DNA from: a marine gamma proteobacterium HTCC2080
GTDB lineage: Bacteria > Pseudomonadota > Gammaproteobacteria > Pseudomonadales > Halieaceae
Direction: 5' to 3'
DNA length: 64,000 nt
Assembly (NCBI GenBank): GCA_000169115.1
Contig: AAVV01000009.1
Location: 1 to 64,000, forward strand
The notes below the pieces were generated by a model, which saw nothing but the letters and a program-made list of their open reading frames with translations, did no database searches and had not been told where the DNA came from. Below, in pieces: positions 8,719 through 17,638 of the stretch (positions are counted from its first letter, which is position 1; the number at the start of each line of letters is the position of its first letter). The translations under genes and the position numbers were made by a program.

Positions 8719-9300
8719 ATGGAGCCAGTTCTAGATTGGGAGGCGCGGTATCAAGAATCTTCAGTACCTTGGGAACGCACCGGTTTAAATCCTGCCTTTG
8801 TGGCGTGGCAGTCATGGTTGCGAGACCACCAGGGGGGGACCGTTGTTGTCCCCGGTTGTGGGCGATCGCCCGAGCTGCAAGCTTTTGCCGATATGGGATT
8901 TAATGTTATCGGCGTTGATCTTTCCCCCAGTGCAGCGCAATTTCAGGAAACCGTTTTGGCCGCGAAAGGTCTTGATGGCAAGCTGGTTGTCAGCAATTTG
9001 TTCGATTGGTCCCCCGATACCCCCGTTGATTTTGTTTACGAGCAAACCTGTCTGTGCGCCCTGAAACCAGACCACTGGCGTGCCTACGAAAATCTGCTTA
9101 CCCGCTGGTTGCGACCCGGTGGCACGCTATTGGCTCTGTTTATGCAAACCGGGGAATCAGGAGGACCGCCTTTTCACTGTGGAAAAGCGGCCATGGAGCA
9201 GTTATTTTCTGAGCAGCGCTGGATCTGGGATGAAACCTCGGTGCGGTCTGAGCATCCCTTGGGAGTTCATGAGTTGGGTTTTCGACTAACGCTTCGTTGA
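8719..9300 (+). CDS. SAM-dependent methyltransferase, TPMT family
   Basis: 193 aa from the ATG at 8719 (GGGG upstream); a TTG at 8659 with AAGGAG four bases away is an alternative adding 20 residues. The N-terminal WEARYQ...PWERTGLNPAF pattern and the SAM motif VVVPGCGRSPELQAFA followed by VIGVDLS are those of the thiopurine/halide methyltransferase family. Family members methylate thiols, halides, selenium or tellurium compounds with S-adenosylmethionine in the cytosol; the target here is not known. Its end lies only four bases from the convergent aminotransferase gene, so the two share the termination region. Confidence 0.85.
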   Translation: MEPVLDWEARYQESSVPWERTGLNPAFVAWQSWLRDHQGGTVVVPGCGRSPELQAFADMGFNVIGVDLSPSAAQFQETVLAAKGLDGKLVVSNLFDWSPDTPVDFVYEQTCLCALKPDHWRAYENLLTRWLRPGGTLLALFMQTGESGGPPFHCGKAAMEQLFSEQRWIWDETSVRSEHPLGVHELGFRLTLR

Positions 9301-9304
9301 GTGC

Positions 9305-10423
9305 TCAGTGACTCAGTACGTGCTTAAGTGCCGTGAGGCATCGCTCAACATTGACCGGATTGCTGGCATGTCCCATTAAACCAATTCGCCACTGCTTGCC
9401 GGCCAGAGCACCAAGGCCAGCACCGATCTCAAGATTAAACTCTTGTAATAGGCGACCTCTAACCTCAGCGTCGTTGACGCCATCGGGTATGCACACAGCG
9501 TTGAGCTGTGGCAATCGCCATTCAGGTGCAACGGCCATTTCAAGCCCCATTGCTTCTAGGCCAGCAACCAGCTGCTCGTGATTGGCATGATGTCGGGAAA
9601 AACTTGCTTCAAGACCCTCATCTTCAAGAATTAGCAGAGCTTCGTGGAGGGCGTATAGGGCATTAACTGGAGCGGTATGGTGATAGGCGCGTTTACTGTC
9701 TCCACCCCAGTAGCCCATGACCAACTGCATGTCTAAAAACCAGCTTTGTACTTTTGTTTGCCGAGTTTGAATGCGTTCAACCGCTGCGGGGCTAAAGGTC
9801 ATTGGCGATAGGCCTGGGACGCAAGAGAGGCACTTTTGGGTTCCCGAATACACCGCATCGGCACCCCATTCATCGACGCGAAGATCAATGCCACCCAAAG
9901 TGGTAACGGTATCGACAACAACTAAAGCATCGTTAGCTTTAGCAATACCGCAAAGGATTTTAGCATCGCTGCGAACTCCTGTTGAGGTTTCTGAGTGCAC
10001 AAACGCTAGAAGATTAGCTTGAGGATTAGCGGCAAAGGCTTCTGCAACTTTCTCCGGGTCAACCGGATCTCCCCAACGATCTTGAACCATAACGGCGGTC
10101 GCGCCACAGCGCTCAACATTTTCTTTCATACGTCCACCAAACACGCCGTTTTGGCAAACGATCACGGTATCACCCGGTGACACCAAATTTACGAACGCGG
10201 CTTCCATACCGGCAGAACCGGGTGCCGACAGCGGGATCGTTAGTTCATTAGAGGTTTTAAACGCGTATTGCAGAAGACGCTTGGTGTCATCCATGAGTTC
10301 AATAAACAGCGGATCGAGGTGGCCAATAGTGGGACGGCCCAAAGCGCCCAGTACTCGAGGTGATACGTCTGAGGGGCCTGGACCCATAAGGGTGCGCTGG
10401 GGAGGATGAAAACTCTGGCTCAT
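9305..10423 (-). CDS. Class V aminotransferase, alanine/serine-glyoxylate aminotransferase type
   Basis: 372 aa. N-terminal MGPGPSDVSPRVLGALG (13-29), GSAGMEAA (69-76), the aspartate region VVVDTVTTLGG, and the PLP lysine in YSGTQKCLSCVPG (K197) identify the AGXT/serine-glyoxylate aminotransferase family. The reaction moves the amino group of alanine or serine to glyoxylate, giving glycine and pyruvate or hydroxypyruvate. It may connect with the serine ammonia-lyase at 31.7-33.1 kb in C2/C3 amino acid metabolism, although they are far apart. A phosphonoacetaldehyde- or purine-type member is less likely. Monocistronic and convergent with the methyltransferase. Confidence 0.9.
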   Translation of the reverse strand: MSQSFHPPQRTLMGPGPSDVSPRVLGALGRPTIGHLDPLFIELMDDTKRLLQYAFKTSNELTIPLSAPGSAGMEAAFVNLVSPGDTVIVCQNGVFGGRMKENVERCGATAVMVQDRWGDPVDPEKVAEAFAANPQANLLAFVHSETSTGVRSDAKILCGIAKANDALVVVDTVTTLGGIDLRVDEWGADAVYSGTQKCLSCVPGLSPMTFSPAAVERIQTRQTKVQSWFLDMQLVMGYWGGDSKRAYHHTAPVNALYALHEALLILEDEGLEASFSRHHANHEQLVAGLEAMGLEMAVAPEWRLPQLNAVCIPDGVNDAEVRGRLLQEFNLEIGAGLGALAGKQWRIGLMGHASNPVNVERCLTALKHVLSH

Positions 10424-10490
10424 GACAAATTGATTCCGTTAGTGTGACAAAAAATTTCGACGCAATGATGCCAAGTCTAGCTAGAGATAG

Positions 10491-12401
10491 CTAACGGCTA
10501 GCACTCTCTATGGTCTCTTGTTGTTGCATCCAGGTCTCTTCGATTTCGGATAGCTGTGATTTCAGTAAACCCTCTGCTTCAACCAACTTAGCGAGCTGCG
10601 CTTGCTGACCGGGTTCGTAAAGGTCTGAGTTGGCCAACTGAGCTTGCAGCTCATTAAGCTTTTGTTGCAACCCTTCAAGTGTACGTTCAGTTTTCTCTAA
10701 CGCCTTTTGCAGTGGACGCAAGCGGGCACGTTGCTCTGCGGCACCCTGACGGTTTTGTTTGCCTTTTCCACTGCTGTCTTGTGTTAGCGCAGTTTTGTTT
10801 GCGGTTTTTCCTGAGGGCACGGTGGCGGATCTGTCTCCCGAGAGCACCCATTGTTCATAAGCCGTCAAATCGTCGGGGTACTCCGTGACTGCGCCGCTAT
10901 CAACTAGCCATAGTGATTCCACCGCGTGACGCATCAAATGCCGATCGTGGCTGACCAATACAATGGCGCCAGTGTAGCCTTGTAATGCCACTGCTAGCGC
11001 ATGCCGCATTTCTAGATCGAGGTGGTTAGTAGGCTCGTCCAGAATAAGCACGTTGGGGTCCTGCCAGACCACCATAGCTAGGGCGAGACGCGCTTTTTCG
11101 CCGCCAGAGAAGGGCGCAATTTCTTGTCGAGCCCGATCGCCCTTAAAATTGAAGCCCCCAAGGAAATCGAGAATCGCCTGCTCACGAACTTTCGGGCTGA
11201 GTCGCTGCAGGTGCAACAGCGCGCTAGCCTGTAGGTCCAAAACCTCAAGTTGTTGCTGATCAAAATAGCCAATTCTTAGGTGCGCACCGGTAATCCGATC
11301 CCCTGATAACGCTGGCAAAGCGCCTGTTAAACCTTTTAGGAACGTAGATTTACCCGCGCCATTTTTCCCTAATAAGCCAATACGGTCTCCTGGGTGCAAA
11401 GACAGCGACACGCCATCTAGAACAATATCGTCACCATAACCAAGGACAAGATTATCGATAGTCAAAAGGGGGTCGCTACTTTTTCCAGGTTCCGGAAATT
11501 GAAAAGAGAACGGTGAATCGACGTGTGCGGGTGCCACTGTTTCCATGCGCTCCAATGCTTTCAACCGGCTTTGAGCCTGGCGCGCTTTGGTAGCTTTGGC
11601 GCGAAACCGACGGACAAAGTCTTCCATTTGCCCAATCTCTCGCTGTTGTTTGGCGTATTGAGCACGCTGTTGTGCCATACGCTCCGCGCGCTGCTGCTCA
11701 TAGGCTGAGTAGCCTCCGCGATAGGGTATCAACTGCTCTTGCTCAAGGCTCAAAGTGCGTTCACAAATGGCATCGATGAAATCCCGATCGTGGGAAATCA
11801 TCAGCAAGGTTCCTGAGTATCGCAGTAGCCACCCCTGCAGCCATAACATGGTATCGAGATCGAGGTGGTTGGTAGGCTCATCGAGCAGCAGAACATCTGA
11901 TGGGGTCATGAGGGCACGGGCCAAATTTAGCCTGACGCGCCATCCCCCTGAAAATTCTGTTACGGACATCTGTAAATCAGTTTGGGTAAACCCCAAGCCA
12001 AGCAAGAGCTGCTCGGCGCGCCTTGGCGCACTGTAACCGTCCAAGACTTCCATTTCCTGATACAGGTAGGCGGCGCGTTCATAGTCTTCAGTTTGTTCTG
12101 CCTTGCCAATATCTTGTGTCAGTTGATACACAGCGGCGTCGCCCGCCATGACAAAATTCAGCGTGGTGTCGTCACTGACTTCGAGTTCTTGGGCCATATG
12201 GGCGACACGTAATCCTGTCATGCCTCTAATCTGCCCTTGATCAGCTGAAAGCTCACCGAGCAGCATGGCAAATAAACTGGACTTGCCGGTTCCGTTGGCA
12301 CCAATGAGTGCCAATTTTTGGCCGGGTTGCAAGGTGGTCGAGGCTCCCTGCATCAACAGCTTGGGTCCCCGTCGCAGGGCGATGTCTTCTAATATAATCA
12401 C
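10491..12401 (-). CDS. yheS: ABC-F family ATPase YheS
   Basis: 636 aa from a GTG at 12401, which overlaps the stop of the upstream ABC exporter gene in a GTGA arrangement. The longer frame to 12437 adds 12 residues that are not in the family. Two soluble ATPase domains are present: Walker A GANGTGKS (34-41) and GKNGAGKST, with signatures FSGGWRVRLN and FSGGEKARLA, separated by a charged linker. The last 100 residues form a basic, coiled-coil-like tail. Length equals E. coli YheS. ABC-F proteins bind the ribosome E site and relieve particular stalled states. There are no membrane segments, so it is not a transporter. Confidence 0.9.
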   Translation of the reverse strand: MIILEDIALRRGPKLLMQGASTTLQPGQKLALIGANGTGKSSLFAMLLGELSADQGQIRGMTGLRVAHMAQELEVSDDTTLNFVMAGDAAVYQLTQDIGKAEQTEDYERAAYLYQEMEVLDGYSAPRRAEQLLLGLGFTQTDLQMSVTEFSGGWRVRLNLARALMTPSDVLLLDEPTNHLDLDTMLWLQGWLLRYSGTLLMISHDRDFIDAICERTLSLEQEQLIPYRGGYSAYEQQRAERMAQQRAQYAKQQREIGQMEDFVRRFRAKATKARQAQSRLKALERMETVAPAHVDSPFSFQFPEPGKSSDPLLTIDNLVLGYGDDIVLDGVSLSLHPGDRIGLLGKNGAGKSTFLKGLTGALPALSGDRITGAHLRIGYFDQQQLEVLDLQASALLHLQRLSPKVREQAILDFLGGFNFKGDRARQEIAPFSGGEKARLALAMVVWQDPNVLILDEPTNHLDLEMRHALAVALQGYTGAIVLVSHDRHLMRHAVESLWLVDSGAVTEYPDDLTAYEQWVLSGDRSATVPSGKTANKTALTQDSSGKGKQNRQGAAEQRARLRPLQKALEKTERTLEGLQQKLNELQAQLANSDLYEPGQQAQLAKLVEAEGLLKSQLSEIEETWMQQQETIESASR

Positions 12402-14200
12402 ACCTGCTGCTCCGTCTCTCGTTGCTGTGCCTGCCACAACGCCGTATAGCGACCGCCACTGGCGAGCAGGGCTTCGTGCTTGCCCTGTTCCACGAGTTGA
12501 CCGTCCTCCAGTACCAGTATTCTATCTGCGTCGACAATGGTAGAAAGGCGATGTGCTATTACCAATGCGGTGTGGTGCCCGGCAAGGGCGCGAAACGCTT
12601 GCATAACGGCGCGTTCTGATTCGCTGTCCAGGCTTGAAGTGGCTTCATCAAATACCAAAATAGGCGCTGACTTTAAAACAGCTCTAGCGATAGCCACCCG
12701 TTGGCGCTCCCCTCCCGACAGCTTAAGCCCCCGTTCGCCAACTCGAGTATTGAGCCCCTCGGGTAGGCGGGTGACAAAGTCGCCTAGGTAAGCCGCACCT
12801 ACGGCAGCTTCAACCTCTTCATCTGTCGCCGAAGGACGTCCATAGCGAATGTTTTCCAACAAAGAGTCGTTAAACAGCACGCAGTCTTGGGGAACGATCG
12901 CGACCGCACTACGCAGCGAGTCCTGAGTGACTTCACGGATATTTTGGCCATCGAGGAAAATACTGCCACTGGTGGGATCATAGAAACGAAAGAGTAGTTT
13001 AACTACGGTCGACTTGCCTGCACCACTTGCTCCGACCAGAGCAACGGTTTCGCCGCCGCCAATACTAAAATCCAGACCAGCAAGCACCTGACGATCGTCA
13101 CCATAGCCGAAGTGAACCTGACGAAATTCAACGCCCCCCGATGCCATTTTGAGGAGGCCGGCCTCGGGCGCATCGGTAACCGCAGGCTCGTGATCAAGAA
13201 CTCTAAATAGCCGTTCGATACTGGCTAAAGAGGCTTTGATCTCTCGGTATACAAACCCTAGAAAGCTCAGAGGTATAAAGAGCTGCAACATAAATTGGTT
13301 GATCAACACAAAGTCACCCAGCGTCATGTCACCGTCTTGCACCGACAAGGCGGCTAAGCCAAGCATTAAGGTTTGACTCAGGGCAATGATGATCGCTTGT
13401 CCGCCATTGAGTGCTAGCAGTGACAGCCTGTTTTTACGTCGTGCCTGCTCCCACTGTTCTAAGGATTCGTCATAGCGCTGGGATTCAAATTCCTCATTAT
13501 TGAAATACTTAACGGTTTCATAATTGATCAAGCTGTCGACAGCTCGGGTATTACTGTCGGAGTCAGCCGCGTTGACCTCGCGAATATAACGTGTCCGCCA
13601 CCGGGTGGCGCGGAAAGAAAAAGCACCATAAAGCCCTACGGAAAATAAAACGATAAGACTGTATTCCGCGCCGTAATTGATCAGCAGGATCGTAGCGACC
13701 ATGGCAATCTCAAATAGTGTAGGGGCGATATTAAAAATGAAAAATCGCATAAGAAAACTTATGCCATTAGTGCCGCGTTCGATATCTCTAGCGAGGCCAC
13801 CGGTGCGCCGATTCAGGTGATAGCCAAGGTCCAGGCTGTGTATGTGCTTGAAGACATCAAGGCCAATGCGGTGCATGGCGCGTTCTGTGACCCTGCCAAA
13901 CAACGTATCCCTAAGCTCAGCAAACATAGTGTTGGCAAATCGCGCAGTACCATAAGCTGCAACCATAAATAAAATGACAGAGGTTGTGACCTGCACTGGA
14001 TTTTGGTCTAAGCCGTCGACTAATGCTTTGAGTAAAAAAGGAATTAGCAGTAGGGCTGATTTTGCCAGCAATAGACAAGCCAGGGCGATGCCGACTCTGC
14101 CTCGGTTGTCCGATAAGATGGGAGAAATGCGAGCCCACAGTTTCGGCAACAGCACTCGCGTATCTTCAATTTCGTTATCTTCAGTTTGTAAGTTGTGCAT
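12398..14200 (-). CDS. ATM1-type ABC exporter (permease fused to ATPase)
   Basis: 600 aa half-transporter. Six membrane helices in residues 35-320 include the NYETVKYFNNEEFE motif typical of ATM1/HMT1 exporters. The ATPase follows with Walker A VGASGAGKST and signature LSGGERQRVAIARA. Homologues export glutathione-bound metals or sulfur species in mitochondria and alpha- or gammaproteobacteria (heavy-metal tolerance or Fe-S related). Substrate here is inferred from the family only. It is translationally coupled to yheS by a four-base stop/start overlap. Divergently placed from the carbonic anhydrase gene, 139 bases away. Confidence 0.9.
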   Translation of the reverse strand: MHNLQTEDNEIEDTRVLLPKLWARISPILSDNRGRVGIALACLLLAKSALLLIPFLLKALVDGLDQNPVQVTTSVILFMVAAYGTARFANTMFAELRDTLFGRVTERAMHRIGLDVFKHIHSLDLGYHLNRRTGGLARDIERGTNGISFLMRFFIFNIAPTLFEIAMVATILLINYGAEYSLIVLFSVGLYGAFSFRATRWRTRYIREVNAADSDSNTRAVDSLINYETVKYFNNEEFESQRYDESLEQWEQARRKNRLSLLALNGGQAIIIALSQTLMLGLAALSVQDGDMTLGDFVLINQFMLQLFIPLSFLGFVYREIKASLASIERLFRVLDHEPAVTDAPEAGLLKMASGGVEFRQVHFGYGDDRQVLAGLDFSIGGGETVALVGASGAGKSTVVKLLFRFYDPTSGSIFLDGQNIREVTQDSLRSAVAIVPQDCVLFNDSLLENIRYGRPSATDEEVEAAVGAAYLGDFVTRLPEGLNTRVGERGLKLSGGERQRVAIARAVLKSAPILVFDEATSSLDSESERAVMQAFRALAGHHTALVIAHRLSTIVDADRILVLEDGQLVEQGKHEALLASGGRYTALWQAQQRETEQQV

Positions 14201-14339
14201 GGTGATGGGGTCAATCCCTTTGGTGGAGGATCGACTGAGGTGTCCGGATAGCTGCAGGTGGCGTACTCTACCCTACCGGGCGCGCTGTACCCAGTCGCGC
14301 CGTAAAATCTTCAACATAGAAAACTAAGGACGCCAAGGC

Positions 14340-14906
14340 ATGGGTTTTATCAGCGACAACGTCACACTCGACAATCCGGCATTTATTCACGAGAGCGCAT
14401 GGCTCTATGGCAAGGTTTATATTGGCCCCGACGTCTCAGTTTGGCCCAATGTCGTGACGCGCGCGGAATTTCTCGAGATAAGAATTGGTGCCCGTACCAA
14501 TATTCAGGATTTTGTCATGATTCACGTGGGAGCCATGACGCCTACGATTGTGGGAGAGGACTGTTCTATTACGCACCACGCGACCTTACATGGCTGCGAA
14601 ATCGGTGATCGCTGCCTGATTGGGATTAACTCAACCATTATGGACGGCGCGAAAATCGGCGCCAATTCTATCGTTGCCGGTAACAGTATTGTCAGAGAGA
14701 ACAGTGTTTTCCCTGAAAACTCCATTATTGCCGGTGTTCCGGCTAAGGTTGTGGGAACTCGGGATAATGGTGCGGCCAACGCGCTTAATGCTGCGATGTA
14801 TCAACGATTCGCAGGAAGCTTTGCCGATGGCCGCGATCGTCTCGATGAGGGGGAAGTTGCTGACATCATGGCGTTGTACAAAGGCGAGCAGCCCGAAGAA
14901 AGCTGA
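14340..14906 (+). CDS. Gamma carbonic anhydrase family protein (YrdA/PaaY-like)
   Basis: 188 aa left-handed beta-helix protein. Isoleucine-spaced hexapeptide repeats run from about residue 20 to 140 (IGPDVSVWPN, IGARTNIQD, IGDRCLIGINS, IGANSIVAGNS). Metal-site histidines appear in MIHVGAM and ITHHATLHG, as in gamma carbonic anhydrases, with the family's GVPAKVVG before the C-terminal helix. Members bind zinc; activity is either CO2 hydration or, for PaaY-like proteins, thioester hydrolysis. AAGG lies just before the ATG. Convergent with the MFS gene, 15 bases apart. Confidence 0.9.
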   Translation: MGFISDNVTLDNPAFIHESAWLYGKVYIGPDVSVWPNVVTRAEFLEIRIGARTNIQDFVMIHVGAMTPTIVGEDCSITHHATLHGCEIGDRCLIGINSTIMDGAKIGANSIVAGNSIVRENSVFPENSIIAGVPAKVVGTRDNGAANALNAAMYQRFAGSFADGRDRLDEGEVADIMALYKGEQPEES

Positions 14907-14921
14907 GCGGGCTCAGATACT

Positions 14922-16097
14922 CTAGGCGGCTTGACGGTGGGATCTTTGATACCACTGCTGCAGCGATAGCAGCCATACGGTGGCGCTAAGGCTCATAGTG
15001 AGGCCTACGATCCCTGTCCAGGCGAAGCGATCGTAGGCGAGCGTTCCTGCCCAGCTCCCCAAGCCGCCGCCGGTAAACATCATACAAACGTACAGGCTCA
15101 TCAACCGCGTTCGAACCGCAGGGGTTTCTTGCAAACCTGTCATGCGGCCTGTTACGTCGACTAGGGGGCCAACGACGGCCATCAAAGCTAATGGTGGCAG
15201 TAAAAACACCCAGTTAGATTCAGCCGTCATCAGTAGAGTTATTCCCAGAAATTGAAAAGTAGCCATGATGAGTCGCGCCTTTTCAGCTCCCTGAGTGTCT
15301 GCCCATTTTCCCAATCGCGCTGTGGTCAGAAGGCCTATTGCCGAAAATGCGGTGAGATAACCCACTAGGTCAGAGCCGTGTCCTTGTGCGTCACTGGTGA
15401 GATGCAGTCCAATGCCTAACCAGACGGCAATAAACGCAGCAAAATTCAGGCCCTGAATAACCCCGGAGACCATTAGTCGTGGGTGTTCTTTGCCAAGAAT
15501 GAACAGCGATCGAATCAGCGACCAATAGCTAGAGCCGTGGGTTTTTACGGGTTCAGGCACCATGATCCGGGGCACGATGATGGCGGCGGCGGCCATTAGA
15601 GCTGCGGCAATCCAATAAACCCAGCGCCAATCGGTATAGGCTCCAATAACGCCGGCAGACAGTCTTGAAACCTGAACACCCGCAATGACTCCAGTTGTCA
15701 GCAGGGCAGTAGCGTAACCCAGTTGCTGAGGAGTGACGCGACGCGAGGCATAGGCGGGGAGCAGATACGGGGTGATGGTAAAGAAACCCAGTGCGGTCGA
15801 TGCGGTGATAAAAACCACGAAACTGGTGGTTACGGCCATAGCCACTAGGGTTAGCACTTGAACCGAAAGGCACAGCGTGACCAATTTTCGATTATCGACG
15901 CGATCACCTAAAGGCAGAAGCAGCAGCACACCTAGTGCAAGAGCAATTTGGTTGACGGCAGGAACAATGCCAATACCTGCGTTGCTAACACCAAAGTCTC
16001 GCGCAACGGCGGCAATGATCGGATGAATATAGTAGGCATTGGCCGTAACAATCGCCGAGGCACAGGCCAACCAAAATATTTCCCTACTCCCAGTCAA
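14922..16097 (-). CDS. MFS transporter
   Basis: 391 aa, twelve predicted membrane helices. The MFS motif-A loop is LPLGDRVDNRKLV between helices 2 and 3, and the second half has a matching loop (LGKWADTQGAEKAR). Start is a TTG at 16097 with AAAGAG about ten bases upstream; an ATG at 16126 is out of frame. The protein belongs to the drug/sugar-derivative exporter group (Bcr/NepI-like pattern). Substrate is unknown. No regulator lies next to it; yaiI follows upstream on the same strand after 248 bases. Confidence 0.85.
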   Translation of the reverse strand: MTGSREIFWLACASAIVTANAYYIHPIIAAVARDFGVSNAGIGIVPAVNQIALALGVLLLLPLGDRVDNRKLVTLCLSVQVLTLVAMAVTTSFVVFITASTALGFFTITPYLLPAYASRRVTPQQLGYATALLTTGVIAGVQVSRLSAGVIGAYTDWRWVYWIAAALMAAAAIIVPRIMVPEPVKTHGSSYWSLIRSLFILGKEHPRLMVSGVIQGLNFAAFIAVWLGIGLHLTSDAQGHGSDLVGYLTAFSAIGLLTTARLGKWADTQGAEKARLIMATFQFLGITLLMTAESNWVFLLPPLALMAVVGPLVDVTGRMTGLQETPAVRTRLMSLYVCMMFTGGGLGSWAGTLAYDRFAWTGIVGLTMSLSATVWLLSLQQWYQRSHRQAA

Positions 16098-16345
16098 ACT
16101 AAAGAAACTCTTTGGCGGCTAAACATAATTGACTGCTCATTCGTTGGGTGGTGTTGGCTGGGAACAGAACGTGGGCGGCAGCGGCTATCAGGCAGCCCCA
16201 CGGCAGGTCGGGCAGTATATCGGTTGTCATTGGCCGTGGTGGTTTCATTAATACCGTAAGTTCTAGTATTGACCTTAAAAATGCGGCAATTGCTCTTACA
16301 TGCGGTATTCCAAGCGACAGAGAATGGGCCTCGAGTGATCTGCTT

Positions 16346-16798
16346 TTATTGGCGACTGTGCCGGGTCAGCAATTTATCGAGTTGGTCGGCGAAGGTTTTC
16401 CGATCGGTTTGCGACATTGGCGGCGGGCCTCCGATATTTTGGCCAGAGGCGCGCATTGTCTCCATGAAGTCGCGCATTTGCAGCCGCTGTTTGATATTGG
16501 CAGCGGTATAGCGTTCACCGCGAGGGGTGAGCACCTGACCACCTTTTTCTAGGACGTCAGCAGCCAATGGAATATCGGCTGTTATCACAAGGTCGTCGGT
16601 TGCCACTCGCGTAACGATTTCATCGTCGGCCTTATCGAATCCCTGTGCGACTTGATAGCTCTGTAGCCACGGGGAAGGGGGTAAGTTAATTGATTGGTTG
16701 GCAATAAAAACCACGTTGATTTCGCGTTTCACGGCCGCGCGGCATAATATGTCCCTAATTACTCCGGGGCAGGCATCGGCGTCGACAAAAATGTTCAC
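16346..16798 (-). CDS. yaiI: YaiI/YqxD family protein (UPF0178, DUF188)
   Basis: 150 aa with the family signature FVDADACPGVIRDILCRAA at the N-terminus, FVIAN-like VVFIANQS, the aspartates of DKADDEIV and DLVITADIPLA, and RGERYTAANI. The architecture resembles a small PIN-like nuclease fold, but no activity is established for this conserved family. Start is a GTG at 16798 with GAGGAAA eight bases upstream. Divergent from the crotonase gene. Length is normal for the family. Confidence 0.93.
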   Translation of the reverse strand: MNIFVDADACPGVIRDILCRAAVKREINVVFIANQSINLPPSPWLQSYQVAQGFDKADDEIVTRVATDDLVITADIPLAADVLEKGGQVLTPRGERYTAANIKQRLQMRDFMETMRASGQNIGGPPPMSQTDRKTFADQLDKLLTRHSRQ

Positions 16799-16886
16799 GC
16801 AATAGTTTCCTCAAACATGAAGCGCTTAGCGAGCTTCGGATGCGCTACAGCACCCTAATAGCAACGGTACGTAGGAGAGCAGCACA

Positions 16887-17564
16887 ATGGCAATGGTTAA
16901 TTATCAAGAGCAAGACGCTTTTAGCCTGATTACCCTTGATGATGGTAAAGCCAATGCGTTGTCCTTTGCTATGGCTGACGGCATCGATAGCGCTCTCGAT
17001 CAAGGTTTTAAGTCTGGCAAGGTGATTGTGTTGGCGGGCCGCCCCGGTAAATTTTGCGCCGGTTTTGATTTGAATGTCATGGGGAAAATGGATGCTGATA
17101 GTCAGCGGTTATTGCGAAGAGGTGCTGATATTGCTGGCCGACTGGCGCACAGTAAAACCCCTGTAATTGCTGCGGTAACCGGACACGCCTTGGCGATGGG
17201 TGCATTAATTTGTCTCTCAGCTGATTACCGTTTGGGTTGCCGAGGGTCTTTTAAGCTGGGTCTGAATGAGGTGGCCATTGGTATGACACTGCCATGGTTT
17301 GGTATTGAGCTGGCACAGGAGCGCGTAATTGAAGCCCATGCACATCAGGTGGTCACTCTGGCGCGTATTTACGATCCTGAAGGCGCGGCTGAGGCAGGCA
17401 TTCTCGATGCTTGCTGTGAGCCGGAAAATCTACTGGCAGAGGCTGCGAGTACTGCCGAGCGATTTGCCGCCTTAGATATGCCTTCGTTTGCGGCAACTAA
17501 GGCACGATTGAGGGAGGGCTTTGCCGCTCGTTGGCATGCGGCAATTGCACGAGACTTTGATTAA
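16887..17564 (+). CDS. Enoyl-CoA hydratase/isomerase family protein (crotonase)
   Basis: 225 aa, short for a crotonase. The first oxyanion-hole segment FCAGFDLNVM (57-65) and the second GHALAMGALICLSADYRLG (99-117) are present; a glutamate in GLNEVAIGM follows. Members act on acyl-CoA thioesters in beta-oxidation or degradation pathways (hydration, isomerisation, decarboxylation or hydrolysis). Exact reaction is not assignable. AGGAG lies eight bases before the ATG. It stands alone between yaiI and the Old Yellow Enzyme gene. Confidence 0.87.
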   Translation: MAMVNYQEQDAFSLITLDDGKANALSFAMADGIDSALDQGFKSGKVIVLAGRPGKFCAGFDLNVMGKMDADSQRLLRRGADIAGRLAHSKTPVIAAVTGHALAMGALICLSADYRLGCRGSFKLGLNEVAIGMTLPWFGIELAQERVIEAHAHQVVTLARIYDPEGAAEAGILDACCEPENLLAEAASTAERFAALDMPSFAATKARLREGFAARWHAAIARDFD

Positions 17565-17638
17565 CCGCGCTCGTTAAGCAAACCCAAGACTGTTTAACAA
17601 GCTCGCAGTCAGAGGATCTAACACAGACCCACTAATGG

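Noticed and set aside
16148-16552. 134-codon plus-strand frame between the MFS gene and yaiI
   Set aside because: Runs into the yaiI coding sequence in antisense and lacks a family pattern.
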